A stretch of 64,000 bases of DNA from Mesorhizobium loti R88b (GTDB lineage Bacteria > Pseudomonadota > Alphaproteobacteria > Rhizobiales > Rhizobiaceae). The DNA is taken from NCBI RefSeq assembly GCF_013170845.1, contig NZ_CP033367.1, forward strand, positions 2,729,001 to 2,793,000. Direction: 5' to 3'. Positions 46,069-59,603 of the stretch are shown in pieces (within the stretch, counting starts at the first letter, position 1; the number at the start of each line of letters is the position of its first letter). The position numbers were made by a program, and so were the translations under genes. The notes under the pieces were generated by a model, which was not told the DNA's origin, ran no database searches, and worked only from the letters and a program-made list of their open reading frames with translations.

Positions 46069-46626
46069 ATGGTCGAGATCGTCAAACCAGCGCTTGAACA
46101 TCTGCCATCCTACAAGGCCGCGCTCGAGCGCGGCTGGTCGCCGGACAATGTTCGGCTGCTCGACGCGACGCGCGAGCAGCTCGCGGCCATAGAAGACAAC
46201 CCAGTGGCGTTCCTGGCCAGCCTCGATGATCCCGAAGCCAGGGGTGGTCCGATCACCTTGCCCGACGGCACGCAAGTGCCGCGCCTGCCGGGCTTTCGCC
46301 GCTGGATCTGGGACGGTGAGGCATCGGGCTCGATCGGCTTCCGCTGGCAGAAGGGCACCGCCGAACTGCCGTCGCATGTGCTTGGCCATATCGGCTATGC
46401 GGTGGTGCCGTGGAAACGGCGTCGCGGCTACGCCACCGAGGCGCTGCGACTGATGCTGGACGAGGCGAGGGCGGTCGGCCTGCCCCATGTCGAGATCACC
46501 GCCAAGCCGGGCAATCCGGCCTCGCACAAGGTGGTCCTGGCCAATGGCGGCAGACTGGTCGAGCGCTTCTTCGAGGACGCCGCCTATGGCGGGGTGGAGA
46601 GTTTGCGGTTCCGGATCGATTTATAG
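46069..46626 (+). CDS. GNAT-family N-acetyltransferase
   Basis: A 185-residue predicted acetyltransferase. The CoA loop is VVPWKRRRGYATEALRLM; the following EITAKPGNPASHKVVLANGG is typical of the YesJ/predicted acetyltransferase subgroup. The start has AGGGAG eleven bases upstream. It stands between the transpeptidase-like gene (divergent) and the MerR gene (convergent). Substrate not evident. Confidence 0.85.
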   Translation: MVEIVKPALEHLPSYKAALERGWSPDNVRLLDATREQLAAIEDNPVAFLASLDDPEARGGPITLPDGTQVPRLPGFRRWIWDGEASGSIGFRWQKGTAELPSHVLGHIGYAVVPWKRRRGYATEALRLMLDEARAVGLPHVEITAKPGNPASHKVVLANGGRLVERFFEDAAYGGVESLRFRIDL

Positions 46627-46683
46627 GGCGAGGTTGGGCAGCCCTTTCGAGCGCTAGCCCCGGCGCGGACTTCGACAATATCC

Positions 46684-47100
46684 TCACCCGTGCTCGTCGG
46701 CACACAGCGTGTGGTCCGACAGCGCGCGGATGACGTAGCAGTCGCCGACCGTCCTGCCGTCGCAGCAGGAGGCGATGCGCTCCAGCTCGGTTTCCAGCCG
46801 CTTCAGCTGGGCGATCTTTTCGCGCACGGAGATCAGCTGTTCGCCGGCAATCTTGTCGGCATGGCCGCAGGGCTGGTCGGGGTGGCCGCTCAATTCGATC
46901 AACGCGCGTATATCCTCGACGGCGAAGCCAAGATCGCGGGCATGGCGGATAAAGGCCAGCCGTTCCAGCTCCTGCCTGGAGTAGCGGCGCTGGTTGCCTT
47001 CCGAGCGCTCGGGCGCCGCGACCAGGCCCATCTGCTCGTAGTAGCGGATGGTCGGCACCTTGACGCCGGTGCGACGCGAGAGATCACCAATCGAAAACAT
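46684..47100 (-). CDS. MerR-family heavy-metal regulator (ZntR/CadR-like)
   Basis: A 138-residue regulator. The N-terminal helix-turn-helix is SIGDLSRRTGVKVPTIRYYE and the dimer helix is IAQLKRLETELERI. Cysteines CGHAD (near residue 80), ASCCDG and GDCYVI (near 115-120), and LCADEHG at the end fit a thiolate/histidine site for Zn, Cd or Pb. It is divergent from the P-type ATPase gene, and its binding dyad lies in an extended-spacer promoter of that gene. Confidence 0.9.
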   Translation of the reverse strand: MFSIGDLSRRTGVKVPTIRYYEQMGLVAAPERSEGNQRRYSRQELERLAFIRHARDLGFAVEDIRALIELSGHPDQPCGHADKIAGEQLISVREKIAQLKRLETELERIASCCDGRTVGDCYVIRALSDHTLCADEHG

Positions 47101-47112
47101 GCATTTTGCCTC

Positions 47113-47143
47113 TTGAGGCTCTAGTGACTAGAGCAATTATAGT
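47113..47143 (+). promoter_or_regulatory. MerR-type promoter of the ATPase gene
   Basis: The -35 TTGAGG and -10 TATAGT are separated by 19 bases, longer than the usual 17. The spacer holds the perfect dyad GCTCTAG-TGA-CTAGAGC at 47118-47134. This is the hallmark of promoters activated by MerR proteins, which untwist the spacer when metal is bound. Confidence 0.85.
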
Positions 47144-47212
47144 GCCTGACATCAGCATTCAAGACCCATGCGGCAGCACGCCGCGCGGGTGAAAAAGCAG
47201 ACAGGTGATGTG

Positions 47213-49471
<2,259 letters not shown>

Positions 49472-49493
49472 GGCGGTCTTCGGCGGACGCCTG

Positions 49494-50339
49494 TCAGTTG
49501 CTAGCCGTCAGGGGGTCGCTGTCCATCGCCAGGGCCGCGTCCTTCTGGTTCTCCAGCTCCGCGAGCCTGCCTTGGAGCGCGCTTCGGATCGAAGCGTAGG
49601 CGGCGGCGCCAAAGGTCAATCGTCGTGGCGCGGGGTTCCGCTCCACCGAGGCGATCATCACATCGACCATCTTGCCGGCATCGCCCTTGATGTCGAAGGA
49701 ACCCTCGGAAAAGGCCCGGCGCAGGTCGCCGACCGGCGTATTCTTATAGGTGTCGGCCGGGTTGGAGCTGATCAGGCTGGCGCCGAAGTTCGTCTGTGTC
49801 GGGCCCGGTTCGACGAGCGTCAGGCCGATGCCGAACGGCTCAACCTCCTGCCGAACGGACTCGACAAAACCTTCGATGCCCCATTTCGTGGCGTGATAGA
49901 GGCTGAAGCCGGGATAGGCCATCTGTCCGCCTTCGGAGGAGACTTGCAGGATGCGGCCGCCGCCTTGTTTCCTCAGATGCGGCAGCGCTGCCCGGATCAA
50001 CTGGATCGAGCCGACGAGATTTGTGTCGATCAGGTCGCGGATCTGGCTATCGTCCAGCTCTTCTGCGGCGCCGAACAGACCATAGCCGGCGTTGCTGACG
50101 ATGACATCGATGTGCCCCAGTTCGCCAAAGGCCTTGTCGATCGTTGCCCGGATCGCATCGCTGTCGGTCATCTCAAGCGAAGCGACCCGGAGGCGATCGC
50201 CATGTTGCGTCTTCAGATCGGCGACCGCCTGCGGCTTGCGCACCGTTGCGGCGACACGGTCGCCACGGGCCAGAAGCCTTTCCGTCAGAAGTCGTCCGAA
50301 ACCAGATGAGGTGCCGGTGATGAACCATGTCTTAGCCAT
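49494..50339 (-). CDS. Short-chain dehydrogenase/reductase
   Basis: A 281-residue SDR. Motifs are TGTSSGFG (cofactor), NAGYG, the catalytic serine (QVSSEGG) and YHATK. It belongs to the extended-looking oxidoreductases annotated with an unknown substrate. It is divergent from a LysR gene (95 bases between starts), which probably regulates it. AAAGGA precedes the ATG by six bases; an upstream M extension of five codons is less likely. Confidence 0.88.
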   Translation of the reverse strand: MAKTWFITGTSSGFGRLLTERLLARGDRVAATVRKPQAVADLKTQHGDRLRVASLEMTDSDAIRATIDKAFGELGHIDVIVSNAGYGLFGAAEELDDSQIRDLIDTNLVGSIQLIRAALPHLRKQGGGRILQVSSEGGQMAYPGFSLYHATKWGIEGFVESVRQEVEPFGIGLTLVEPGPTQTNFGASLISSNPADTYKNTPVGDLRRAFSEGSFDIKGDAGKMVDVMIASVERNPAPRRLTFGAAAYASIRSALQGRLAELENQKDAALAMDSDPLTASN

Positions 50340-50434
50340 GGAATGTCCTTTCATTGCTGGAGTTCGGCCAAGACTACGCCATCCAACTCATGATACTATC
50401 CGTTCAATTCCATATGCCTTGATGAAGATTTCCC

Positions 50435-51331
50435 ATGAATGGCAAGCCCGGACTTCCGGAATTGACGGCACTCGCTGCGATTGTTTCGCACCGCAGCTTC
50501 CGCAAGGCGGCCGACGATCTCGGCCTGTCCCCCTCGACGCTCAGCCACATGATGCGGACGCTGGAGCGGAGCATGGGCGTGCGGCTGCTCAACCGCACGA
50601 CGCGCAGCGTTGCACCGACCGAGGCAGGAGAGCGGCTCGTCGCGCGCTTGCGGCCGCTTTTGTCGGATATCGACGCGGCACTGGCCGAGGTCGATGATTT
50701 CCGCGGCCTTGCGTCAGGCACGCTGCGGATCAACACCAGCGAGATCGCTGCCCGCTTGCTGCTTCGATCGGTGGTGCCGGCCTTTCTTCAGCGCTACCCC
50801 CAAGTTTCGCTCGATCTCGTCACGGAGGGAAGACTGGTCGATATCGTCGCCGAAGGCTTTGACGCCGGGATCCGCCTGGGCGAGGCGGTGCCGCAAGACA
50901 TGGTCGCGGTGCGCTTCGGCGGGCCGACGCGCTTCATCGCCGTTGCATCGCCGGCCTATCTTGCCAGCCGCTCGGTTTTGCAAACGCCCGATGATCTGCG
51001 GGGTCAAACCTGCATCCGGTTCCGCTTGCCGAGCGGCAAGCCCTACCGATGGGAGTTCGAGAAACATGGCCAGGAAATCGCCATCGATGTCCCCGGCGTT
51101 TTGACACTCGACAATATGGAGTTGATGGCCGAGGCGGCTGCTGCCGGCATGGGGATCGCCTACATTTCGGACAAATCCGCCAAGCCCTATCTCGATCGGG
51201 GAGCGTTGGTCGCCGTACTGGACGATTGGTGTCCGCCCATTCCCGGCCTGTTCCTCTATTATCCAGGCCACAGGCTGGTGCCGCCGGCGCTGCGCGCCTT
51301 CATCGACGTGCTGAAGGAGGCGAAGGGGTGA
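50435..51331 (+). CDS. LysR-family regulator
   Basis: A 298-residue regulator with helix-turn-helix [20 protein letters not shown] and a C-terminal effector domain that ends [10 protein letters not shown]. It sits head to head with an SDR gene, its probable target. It converges on the MFS gene, with a six-base gap between the ends. No distinguishing motif for the effector. Confidence 0.88.
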   Translation: MNGKPGLPELTALAAIVSHRSFRKAADDLGLSPSTLSHMMRTLERSMGVRLLNRTTRSVAPTEAGERLVARLRPLLSDIDAALAEVDDFRGLASGTLRINTSEIAARLLLRSVVPAFLQRYPQVSLDLVTEGRLVDIVAEGFDAGIRLGEAVPQDMVAVRFGGPTRFIAVASPAYLASRSVLQTPDDLRGQTCIRFRLPSGKPYRWEFEKHGQEIAIDVPGVLTLDNMELMAEAAAAGMGIAYISDKSAKPYLDRGALVAVLDDWCPPIPGLFLYYPGHRLVPPALRAFIDVLKEAKG

Positions 51332-51337
51332 GGCCGG

Positions 51338-52522
51338 CTACTCGGCCGGCGCCGTCAATGGCGGGGTGGCGTTGCTGCGGCCTTCCCAGACCTGGGAGAT
51401 GACAGCCACGACCACGGCGACCAGCATGGCGACAGCGCCGACCACCGGCAGGCTGCGGTAGCCGTAGCCGGCATTGAGCATGGCGGCGCCCAGCGACGCG
51501 GCGAGCGCAATGCCGACATTGAAGCCGGACGGGATCAGCGAAGAGGCGAGGTTCGAGGCATCCGCCGTCCAGGCCAGGATGCGGGTCTGGATCGGCGTGC
51601 CGATGGCGAAGTTGAGGCCGCCCCAGATGACGATCGCGACGATCATCGGCAGGGGATAGGGGCTGACGGCATAGATGATGGCCAGCGTCACCGCTTGCAG
51701 GCCAAGCATGGTGATCAGCGACGGCATCAGCTTCCAGTCGGACAGCTTGCCGCCGAGGAAGACGCCAAGCGTTGCGCCGACGCCGTTCAGCAGCAGCACC
51801 CAGGGAATAAGGTTCTCGTCAAGCCCGGTGACCTCCAGCAGCGTCGGCGTGATGTAGGTGAACAAGCAGAACTGGCCGAGCATCAGCATCAGCATCAGGA
51901 TCAGCGAGGTCCAGACCTGCTGGCGCGCCAGCACGCGGACCTCGCGGGCTAGGCCGACGGGCTTGGCCGATGACCCGGTGGTGCGTGGCAAAAGGGCCGC
52001 CATGGCAAGCGTTGCCGCCACGCCCAGCGCGCACATCACCCAGAAGGTGGCGCGCCAGCCCCAGATGTTGCCGATCGCGGTGCCGGCCGGCACGCCGATG
52101 ACGTTGGAGACGGTGAGGCCAGACAGGATAACCGCCACCGCCATGCCGCGTTTGTCCTCGGGAACGAGGCCGACCGCCACCACCATGGCGATGCCGAAAT
52201 AGGCGCCATGCGCGATCGCGACGGCAATGCGCAAAAGCAGCATCGAAGTGAAGTCGGGCGCCACCGCGCAGGCGGCCTGGCCGATGGTGAAGATGACGGC
52301 GAGGCCGAGCAGCAAGGTCTTGCGCGGCAACGACTTGGTGGCGAGCGCCAGCAGCGGGCCGCCAATGGCGATGCCGCAGGCATAGCCGGAGACGAGATAG
52401 CCGGCCGAGGGCACCGAGACGCCAAGCCCTTGCGCCACTTGCGGCAGCACGCCGGCGATGACGAATTCGGTGGTGCCGAAAGCGAAGGCGGCGATGAACA
52501 GGGCAATGAGCGGAAGCGACAT
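51338..52522 (-). CDS. MFS exporter, AraJ-like DHA1 family
   Basis: A 394-residue inner-membrane transporter with 12 helices. The start MSLPLIALFIAAFAFGTTEF matches the sugar/drug exporter group (AraJ, YdhP). It has several Met-rich helices (ILMLMLMLGQ). The ATG was chosen over an upstream TTG two codons earlier. It reads away from the Na/Pi transporter gene. Substrate unknown. Confidence 0.85.
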   Translation of the reverse strand: MSLPLIALFIAAFAFGTTEFVIAGVLPQVAQGLGVSVPSAGYLVSGYACGIAIGGPLLALATKSLPRKTLLLGLAVIFTIGQAACAVAPDFTSMLLLRIAVAIAHGAYFGIAMVVAVGLVPEDKRGMAVAVILSGLTVSNVIGVPAGTAIGNIWGWRATFWVMCALGVAATLAMAALLPRTTGSSAKPVGLAREVRVLARQQVWTSLILMLMLMLGQFCLFTYITPTLLEVTGLDENLIPWVLLLNGVGATLGVFLGGKLSDWKLMPSLITMLGLQAVTLAIIYAVSPYPLPMIVAIVIWGGLNFAIGTPIQTRILAWTADASNLASSLIPSGFNVGIALAASLGAAMLNAGYGYRSLPVVGAVAMLVAVVVAVISQVWEGRSNATPPLTAPAE

Positions 52523-52626
52523 GGGCAAGCCTTGGCTGGAACGGCCTCAAACCATGGATGGGCGGTTTGGGCAATCCAGAAATTTTTGTCGCGAGTTTAG
52601 GTTTTCTTGAGTGAAGCGGCAGCTTC

Positions 52627-54291
52627 TCAGCTCGCCTTCAGCCTCGACCCCGTGAGCAGGCCGCGCTCTTCCAGCACCGGATAGGCCATCGAGGCCAGCA
52701 GCGAATTGATCTGCTTCAGGTCGCGGATGGTGTCGAGGTGGATCGAGCTGGTCTCGATGCTCCTGGCGGTGCCCTCGCGCAGCCGCAGGAAGTGGCTGGC
52801 GCTGGTTTCCTTCTCGCGGTCGCGCAGCTGGTCCTTCTCCAGCACCAGCTGGCGGGCGGTTTCGGAATCGCGCGAGACCAGGACGTTGAAGGCAAGCCGT
52901 GCGTTGGCCAGCACCGAGGCGTGGAAGGCGCAGAGTTCGCGCCAGCCCTCGGGCGTGAACTCCAGCCCGTGTTCGACCTTCTTCTTCACATGCACCAGCA
53001 TGTTGCGCACGATGATGTCGCCAACCTGCTCGAGCTTGACGCAGGCACCGATCAACTCCTGGCAGCGCAATGCCTCGTCCTCGGTCAGCGGATTCTTGGT
53101 GAGCTTGGCGAGGTAGAGTTTTATGGCCGCGTGCTTGCGGTCGACGCGGTCGTCGAGCGCTGCAAGCGCCTTGATCTTGTCGCTGTCGGCACTTTCATAG
53201 AGTTCCATGATGCGCTTCAGCATGATCTCGACGGTTTCGCAGACCCGCACCACTTCGCGCGTCGCATTGCCCAGCGCCTGACTTGGTATGTCGAGCGCGC
53301 TTTCGTTGAGCGCGGACAGCTCGATCACGTCGAGCGAGGCCGCCGGCACCGGCTTGGTGCCGAGTGCCACGATCTTTTCCGAGGCGCGATAGACGAAGCC
53401 GGCCAGCGGCAGGCCGGCGAGCAGGATAATGACGTTGAACAGGATGTGGGCGTTGACGATCTGGTCGGCGGCCGTCGCGCCAAGGAAGCCGACATGCGGC
53501 CTGAAGATCATGAACAGGATCAGCATGACCAGCGAGCCCAGCCCGCGCATCAGGAGATTGCCGATCGGCACGACGCGCACGGCCGGCCCGGCCGAGCGGG
53601 TCAGCATCGGCGCGATTATCGAGGAGCCGAGATTGACGCCGAGGATGAGGACGACGCCGAGTTCGGGACTGATCAGGCCACGGCCGGCGAGCGTTGCCAT
53701 CAGCAGCACCGCTGCGATGCTCGACTGGAACAGCCAGGTGATCAGCGCCGCCAAGAGATAGGCAGTGATGGAATCGCTGGAGAAATAGTTGATGATCACC
53801 GGCATGAGCTGGCTGTTGCGCAGCGGCTCCGATGCCTGGCCGATCATTTCCAGCGACAGGATCAACAGGCCGACGCCGACCAGGATGCGGCCGGTCTGGC
53901 GCCAGTCGCGGCGCTCGGTGGCCATGAACATCACCGTGCCGGTGATCAGGCAGAGTGGCACCAGCAGTGTGAGGTCGAAGGTCAAGAGCTTGACCACCAG
54001 CGCCGAGCCGATCTCGGCGCCGCGCACGGCCAATTGGCCGGCGGCACCCGAGACAATGCCGGAGCCGGCGAAGGAGCCGACCAACAGCGTGACGGCAGTC
54101 GAGCTCTGCAGGGCGATTGCCAGACCGGTGCCGGTCAGCACCGCCATTATCGGATTGCGCATGGTGGCGCGCAATTTATGGCGCAGCACGTCGCCATAGG
54201 CACGTTCGACGCCGGTCTTGACCATGCGCGTGGCAAACAGCATCAGCGCGACCGCGCCGGCCAGATGCAGAAGGACGACGGAACCGCTCAT
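52627..54291 (-). CDS. Na/Pi cotransporter-family protein with PhoU-like tail
   Basis: A 554-residue protein of the YjbB/NptA type. The first ~330 residues form about eight membrane helices in two inverted halves, each with a QSS motif (LQSSTAVTLLVGS and FQSSIAAVLLMA). The C-terminal ~200 residues are a helical PhoU-like domain (CETVEIMLKRIMELYES, ELIGACVKLEQVGDIIVRN). E. coli YjbB is reported as a phosphate exporter; transport direction here is unknown. It is a lone gene in this stretch, not with pho genes. Confidence 0.87.
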   Translation of the reverse strand: MSGSVVLLHLAGAVALMLFATRMVKTGVERAYGDVLRHKLRATMRNPIMAVLTGTGLAIALQSSTAVTLLVGSFAGSGIVSGAAGQLAVRGAEIGSALVVKLLTFDLTLLVPLCLITGTVMFMATERRDWRQTGRILVGVGLLILSLEMIGQASEPLRNSQLMPVIINYFSSDSITAYLLAALITWLFQSSIAAVLLMATLAGRGLISPELGVVLILGVNLGSSIIAPMLTRSAGPAVRVVPIGNLLMRGLGSLVMLILFMIFRPHVGFLGATAADQIVNAHILFNVIILLAGLPLAGFVYRASEKIVALGTKPVPAASLDVIELSALNESALDIPSQALGNATREVVRVCETVEIMLKRIMELYESADSDKIKALAALDDRVDRKHAAIKLYLAKLTKNPLTEDEALRCQELIGACVKLEQVGDIIVRNMLVHVKKKVEHGLEFTPEGWRELCAFHASVLANARLAFNVLVSRDSETARQLVLEKDQLRDREKETSASHFLRLREGTARSIETSSIHLDTIRDLKQINSLLASMAYPVLEERGLLTGSRLKAS

Positions 54292-54679
54292 TTCGGCGCC
54301 TGCATGCGGCCGGGGCGCGCGGTGCCAACAGCGCGGCGATCATGGGGGAAAACGAAGGTTCGAATCATGTTCATGGCAGCCACCGATAATGACCAGAATA
54401 CTTTAGCCGAATAATAAAATTTTGTCGATTTCAAGAGGCCGTCGCGGCGCGACAGGGCGTGTCGGAAAATGGACGGATGCAGGAAATGGCTGCATCGCGG
54501 TCCACGGCACTGCGGCGGGTCGGCCGCTGTTCGCGGGCGTCTCGCTGTCAACTTTGCGACGATGTTCAAATTCCCGAAATAAGCATAGGATTTCATTACA
54601 TAATTGTAATGCTTCCATTCAGTTTCAGTTCATCCGCTGGCCGTTATTCCTTGGGCATCGACAACCAAGGAGACTTCTC
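54292..54679. promoter_or_regulatory. Divergent control region with two dyads
   Basis: This 388-base gap separates the Na/Pi gene (minus) and the RcnB-like gene (plus) and holds no gene. It contains GATGCAG/CTGCATC arms around a 7-base spacer (54476-54496), and CATTACATAATTGTAATG (54594-54611), perfect 7-bp arms around TAAT about 70 bases before the RcnB-like start. The second looks like a repressor site for that gene, perhaps a metal- or redox-sensing regulator. Confidence 0.5.
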
Positions 54680-55057
54680 ATGAAACGCATTGTTCTTTCT
54701 GTCCTCGCCGTCTCGATGCTGGCCGCGACGTCGCTCACAGGCCAGGCCGCGCCGATGAATGCGCCGGTCGCGCCGCAGTCGAACTACACCAAGGTCGACT
54801 GGCAGAAGCCCACCCATCGTGACGAGAAGAAGCGCGTCATCCAGAAGCGCTTCCAGAAGAAGGTCGTCGTGAAGCGGAACGACTGGCGCCATGGCCAGAA
54901 ATATTCCGGCTGGCGCCAGCATCAGCCGGTCCGCGATTACGGCCGCTACGGTCTGCGTCGCCCCGGCCCCGGCCAGGAATGGATCCGCGTCGGCAACGAC
55001 TATGTGCTGGTCAGCATCCTTTCCGGCATCATCTTCGGTGCGATCGCCGCGCACTAA
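54680..55057 (+). CDS. RcnB-like exported protein
   Basis: A 125-residue protein with a Sec signal peptide (MKRIVLSVLAVSMLAATSLT, cut near GQAA). The mature part is basic, rich in Arg, Lys, His and Trp, and ends in a hydrophobic segment (YVLVSILSGIIFGAIAAH) of the RcnB family pattern. RcnB in E. coli is linked to Ni/Co balance in the periplasm; the link here is by family resemblance only. It is followed by a terminator and then dnaG. Confidence 0.78.
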   Translation: MKRIVLSVLAVSMLAATSLTGQAAPMNAPVAPQSNYTKVDWQKPTHRDEKKRVIQKRFQKKVVVKRNDWRHGQKYSGWRQHQPVRDYGRYGLRRPGPGQEWIRVGNDYVLVSILSGIIFGAIAAH

Positions 55058-55083
55058 GCCAACAGCGCGGGACTGAAAAGCAG

Positions 55084-55113
55084 GGCGGCCCGTAACGGCC
55101 GCCTTTCTTTTTT
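55084..55113 (+). terminator. Rho-independent terminator
   Basis: GGCGGCC and GGCCGCC pair around CGTAAC, followed by TTTCTTTTTT. It separates the RcnB-like gene from dnaG. Confidence 0.85.
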
Positions 55114-55198
55114 GCCCTGTGGAAACCGGGTATGGCCCGTATTGGGGGTCGTCGGATTTCTCCGGCATGATTATATGGTGGGGAAACGAGTTCCCTCA

Positions 55199-57136
55199 AT
55201 GCGCTTTCCGCCGGCCTTTCTCGACGAGATTCGCGACCGCGTGCCGATTTCATCGGTCATCGGCCAGCGCGTCGCGTGGGATCGCAAGAAGACCAACGCG
55301 TCGCGCGGTGACTATTGGGCCTGTTGCCCCTTCCATGGCGAGAAGAGCCCGTCCTTCCACTGCGAGGACAAGAAGGGCCGCTACCACTGTTTCGGCTGCT
55401 CGGTTTCGGGCGACCATTTCAAGTTCCTCACCGAACTCGAAGGATTGAGTTTTCCCGAAGCGGTCGAGAAGATCGCCGACATGGCCGGCGTGCCGATGCC
55501 GGTCCGCGACGAACGCGAGGAACAGCGCGAGAAGGAACGCGCCAGCCTGACCGATGTCATGGAGATGGCGACTGCTTTCTTCCAGGAACGGCTGCAGGGA
55601 CCGGAAGGGGCGAAAGCCCGCGCGTATCTCAGGGATCGCGGGCTGACACCGGCGACGCAGCAGTCGTTCCGGCTCGGCTTCGCGCCCGACAGCCGCAATG
55701 CGCTGAAGGAGCATCTGGCGGCAAAGGGCGTGCCGAAAGCCGACATCGAGGCGTGCGGGCTGGTGCGCCATGGCGACGACATTCCGGTCTCCTATGACTG
55801 GTTCCGCGACCGCATCATGTTCCCGATCCCGGATTCGCGCGGCAGGATCATTGCCTTCGGCGGCCGTGCGCTGGCGCCCGATGCGCTGGCCAAATACATG
55901 AACTCGCCCGACACCGAGCTCTTCCACAAGGGCAATGTGCTCTACAATTTCGCCCGCGCCCGCAAGGCGCTGGCCAAGGGCGGCACGGTGATTGCCGTCG
56001 AAGGCTACATGGACGTCATCGCGTTGGCGCAGGCCGGTTTCGAGAATGCCGTGGCGCCGCTGGGCACGGCACTCACCGAAAACCAGCTCGAATTGCTGTG
56101 GCGCATAGCGCCCGAGCCGATGCTGTGCTTCGACGGCGACAAGGCCGGGCTGAAGGCGGCATGGCGCGCCGCCGATCTGGCGCTGCCTTCGGTCCAGGCC
56201 GGCCGTTCGGTGCGCTTTGCGCTGCTGCCGGAAGGCAAGGATCCAGACGACCTGGTCAAGGCCGAAGGTCCGGACGCGTTCCGGGCGGTGCTTGCCGATG
56301 CGCGTCCACTGGTCGACCTCTTGTGGATGCGCGAGACGGCGGGCGGTGTCTTCGACACGCCGGAGCGGCGGGCGGAACTTGGAAAGACGCTGCGGGAGTT
56401 GACCAGTCGCATCCGCGACGAAAGCACGCGCTATCACTACCAGCAGGAAATGCGTGAACGGGAAAAGAGCTTCTTCGGCTCGCAGCGCGATACACGGCAA
56501 GGGCGCCAGGACTGGAAACCGGGGCAGCAGGGCAAAGCAGCCGCACCCGGTGGGCAATTCGCCAAGCCTGGCGGCGGCCGCATGGCGATCACCGAAAGCC
56601 TCGGCCAATCCGCGCTGGTCAAGCGCGGCAGCGAAGGCATGTCGGTGCGCGAGGCGACGATCATCGTGGCGCTGGTCAACCATCCGGCGCTGATCGACGA
56701 GAATTTCGCCCATGTCGAATTTCTCGATCTCGTCAATTCCGACCTGCAGCGGCTGCATGCCGCCATCCTCGACGCGATGGCGCACGACATGGCCAATGAC
56801 CGCCACGCCGTGGTGACCACGATCGAGCGCGCCGGCTGCGCCGAGATCTGGGAGCGCGCCGTCGGCCTGATCCGGCGGGCGCGGCAGTGGCCGGCGCTGG
56901 AGGCAGCCGCGCTCGACGATGCCCGCGACGCTCTGAACCAGGCCCTGCACTTGCAGCGCAGCGCACGCACCTTACATAAGGAGCTGAAACAGGCGGAAGC
57001 GGCGCTCGAAGCAGATCCATCGGACGAAAACTTCCGCCATCTGATCGAAATTCAGGCGCAATTTCAGGATGTACAGGCGACGGAAGCGCTGATCGAAGGA
57101 TTTGGCGTTTCGTCGGGCAGGGCTGGGCGAGCCTAA
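55199..57136 (+). CDS. dnaG: DNA primase
   Basis: A 645-residue enzyme that lays RNA primers at the replication fork. The N-terminal zinc ribbon has CCPFHGEKSPSFHC and YHCFGC (about residues 40-65). The RNA polymerase/Toprim core includes GGRALAP, AVEGYMDVIAL and CFDGDKAG. A Pro/Gln/Gly-rich linker precedes the C-terminal helicase-binding domain. The start is set by homology of MRFPPAFLDEIRDRVPIS; no clear ribosome site is visible, though GGGGAAACGAG lies a few bases upstream. It is followed by rpoD. Confidence 0.96.
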   Translation: MRFPPAFLDEIRDRVPISSVIGQRVAWDRKKTNASRGDYWACCPFHGEKSPSFHCEDKKGRYHCFGCSVSGDHFKFLTELEGLSFPEAVEKIADMAGVPMPVRDEREEQREKERASLTDVMEMATAFFQERLQGPEGAKARAYLRDRGLTPATQQSFRLGFAPDSRNALKEHLAAKGVPKADIEACGLVRHGDDIPVSYDWFRDRIMFPIPDSRGRIIAFGGRALAPDALAKYMNSPDTELFHKGNVLYNFARARKALAKGGTVIAVEGYMDVIALAQAGFENAVAPLGTALTENQLELLWRIAPEPMLCFDGDKAGLKAAWRAADLALPSVQAGRSVRFALLPEGKDPDDLVKAEGPDAFRAVLADARPLVDLLWMRETAGGVFDTPERRAELGKTLRELTSRIRDESTRYHYQQEMREREKSFFGSQRDTRQGRQDWKPGQQGKAAAPGGQFAKPGGGRMAITESLGQSALVKRGSEGMSVREATIIVALVNHPALIDENFAHVEFLDLVNSDLQRLHAAILDAMAHDMANDRHAVVTTIERAGCAEIWERAVGLIRRARQWPALEAAALDDARDALNQALHLQRSARTLHKELKQAEAALEADPSDENFRHLIEIQAQFQDVQATEALIEGFGVSSGRAGRA

Positions 57137-57208
57137 GTGCAGCTGAGTGCAGGAATGAGAGCGTGGCCAAGCTTCCCCACGGGGCGGGGCGCGCTAAGTC
57201 GGGTAATT

Positions 57209-57281
57209 GATTCGCTTTTTTCATGCGAATCATGCGAGAGCCGCTTGACCTTCCGACAGAATGGCGGAATCAGGACGATTC
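57209..57281. promoter_or_regulatory. Cluster of four CcrM (GANTC) sites
   Basis: GATTC, GAATC, GAATC and GATTC occur within 73 bases. GANTC is the methylation target of CcrM in Alphaproteobacteria, and clustered sites mark GcrA-controlled promoters. One site is expected about every 300 bases at this base composition. Confidence 0.6.
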
Positions 57282-57372
57282 GAAACGTTAACCCGCACCC
57301 GCGCCGACGGGAAATGAGCGATGTGAGGTACTGGTCACTGGACAGGCAGGCAGCCTGCCACAGATATCAGGG

Positions 57373-57388
57373 TTAATCTGGACTTAAC
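57373..57388 (+). promoter_or_regulatory. CtrA-type binding site
   Basis: TTAA-N7-TTAAC, the full consensus for the CtrA response regulator, lies 115 bases before the rpoD start. It is the only exact match I noticed in the window. Confidence 0.55.
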
Positions 57389-57503
57389 GGTAGATACGGT
57401 TACTGGCCCGGTGAAGCGCGTTTCATAAGCGAGCACATCCGGTTTTGACTGGTCCGACAGTTTACGCGGCTTCGATGGCAGCCGCTTGGAGAAGATAAAA
57501 ATT

Positions 57504-59528
<2,025 letters not shown>

Positions 59529-59551
59529 GACTTCCCGATTGCAAAGAAATC

Positions 59552-59578
59552 AAGGGCGCCCATCGAGGCGCCCTTTTT
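59552..59578 (+). terminator. Rho-independent terminator of rpoD
   Basis: AAGGGCGCC and GGCGCCCTT pair around CATCGA, with a TTTTT run. It lies 24 bases after the rpoD stop and faces the convergent dioxygenase gene. Confidence 0.87.
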
Positions 59579-59603
59579 ATTTCAGGTGGTTCATCGAATT
59601 GCT

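Larger units (their letters stand above)
57137..57503 (+). promoter_or_regulatory. dnaG-rpoD intergenic region
   Basis: No gene is present. It holds a cluster of four GANTC sites (57209, 57227, 57267, 57277), the first two in inverted-repeat arms TGATTCGC and GCGAATCA (57208-57232) around a T-rich loop. Further downstream lies the sequence TTAA-TCTGGAC-TTAAC (57373-57388). No sigma-70 promoter was called with confidence. The layout suggests cell-cycle or methylation control of rpoD. Confidence 0.6.

Noticed and set aside
52738..54414. Long plus-strand frame opposite the Na/Pi transporter gene
   Set aside because: Made of charged low-complexity residues, antisense to a clear membrane protein.
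55250..56950. Long minus-strand frame opposite dnaG
   Set aside because: Shadow of a conserved gene with no plausible start.
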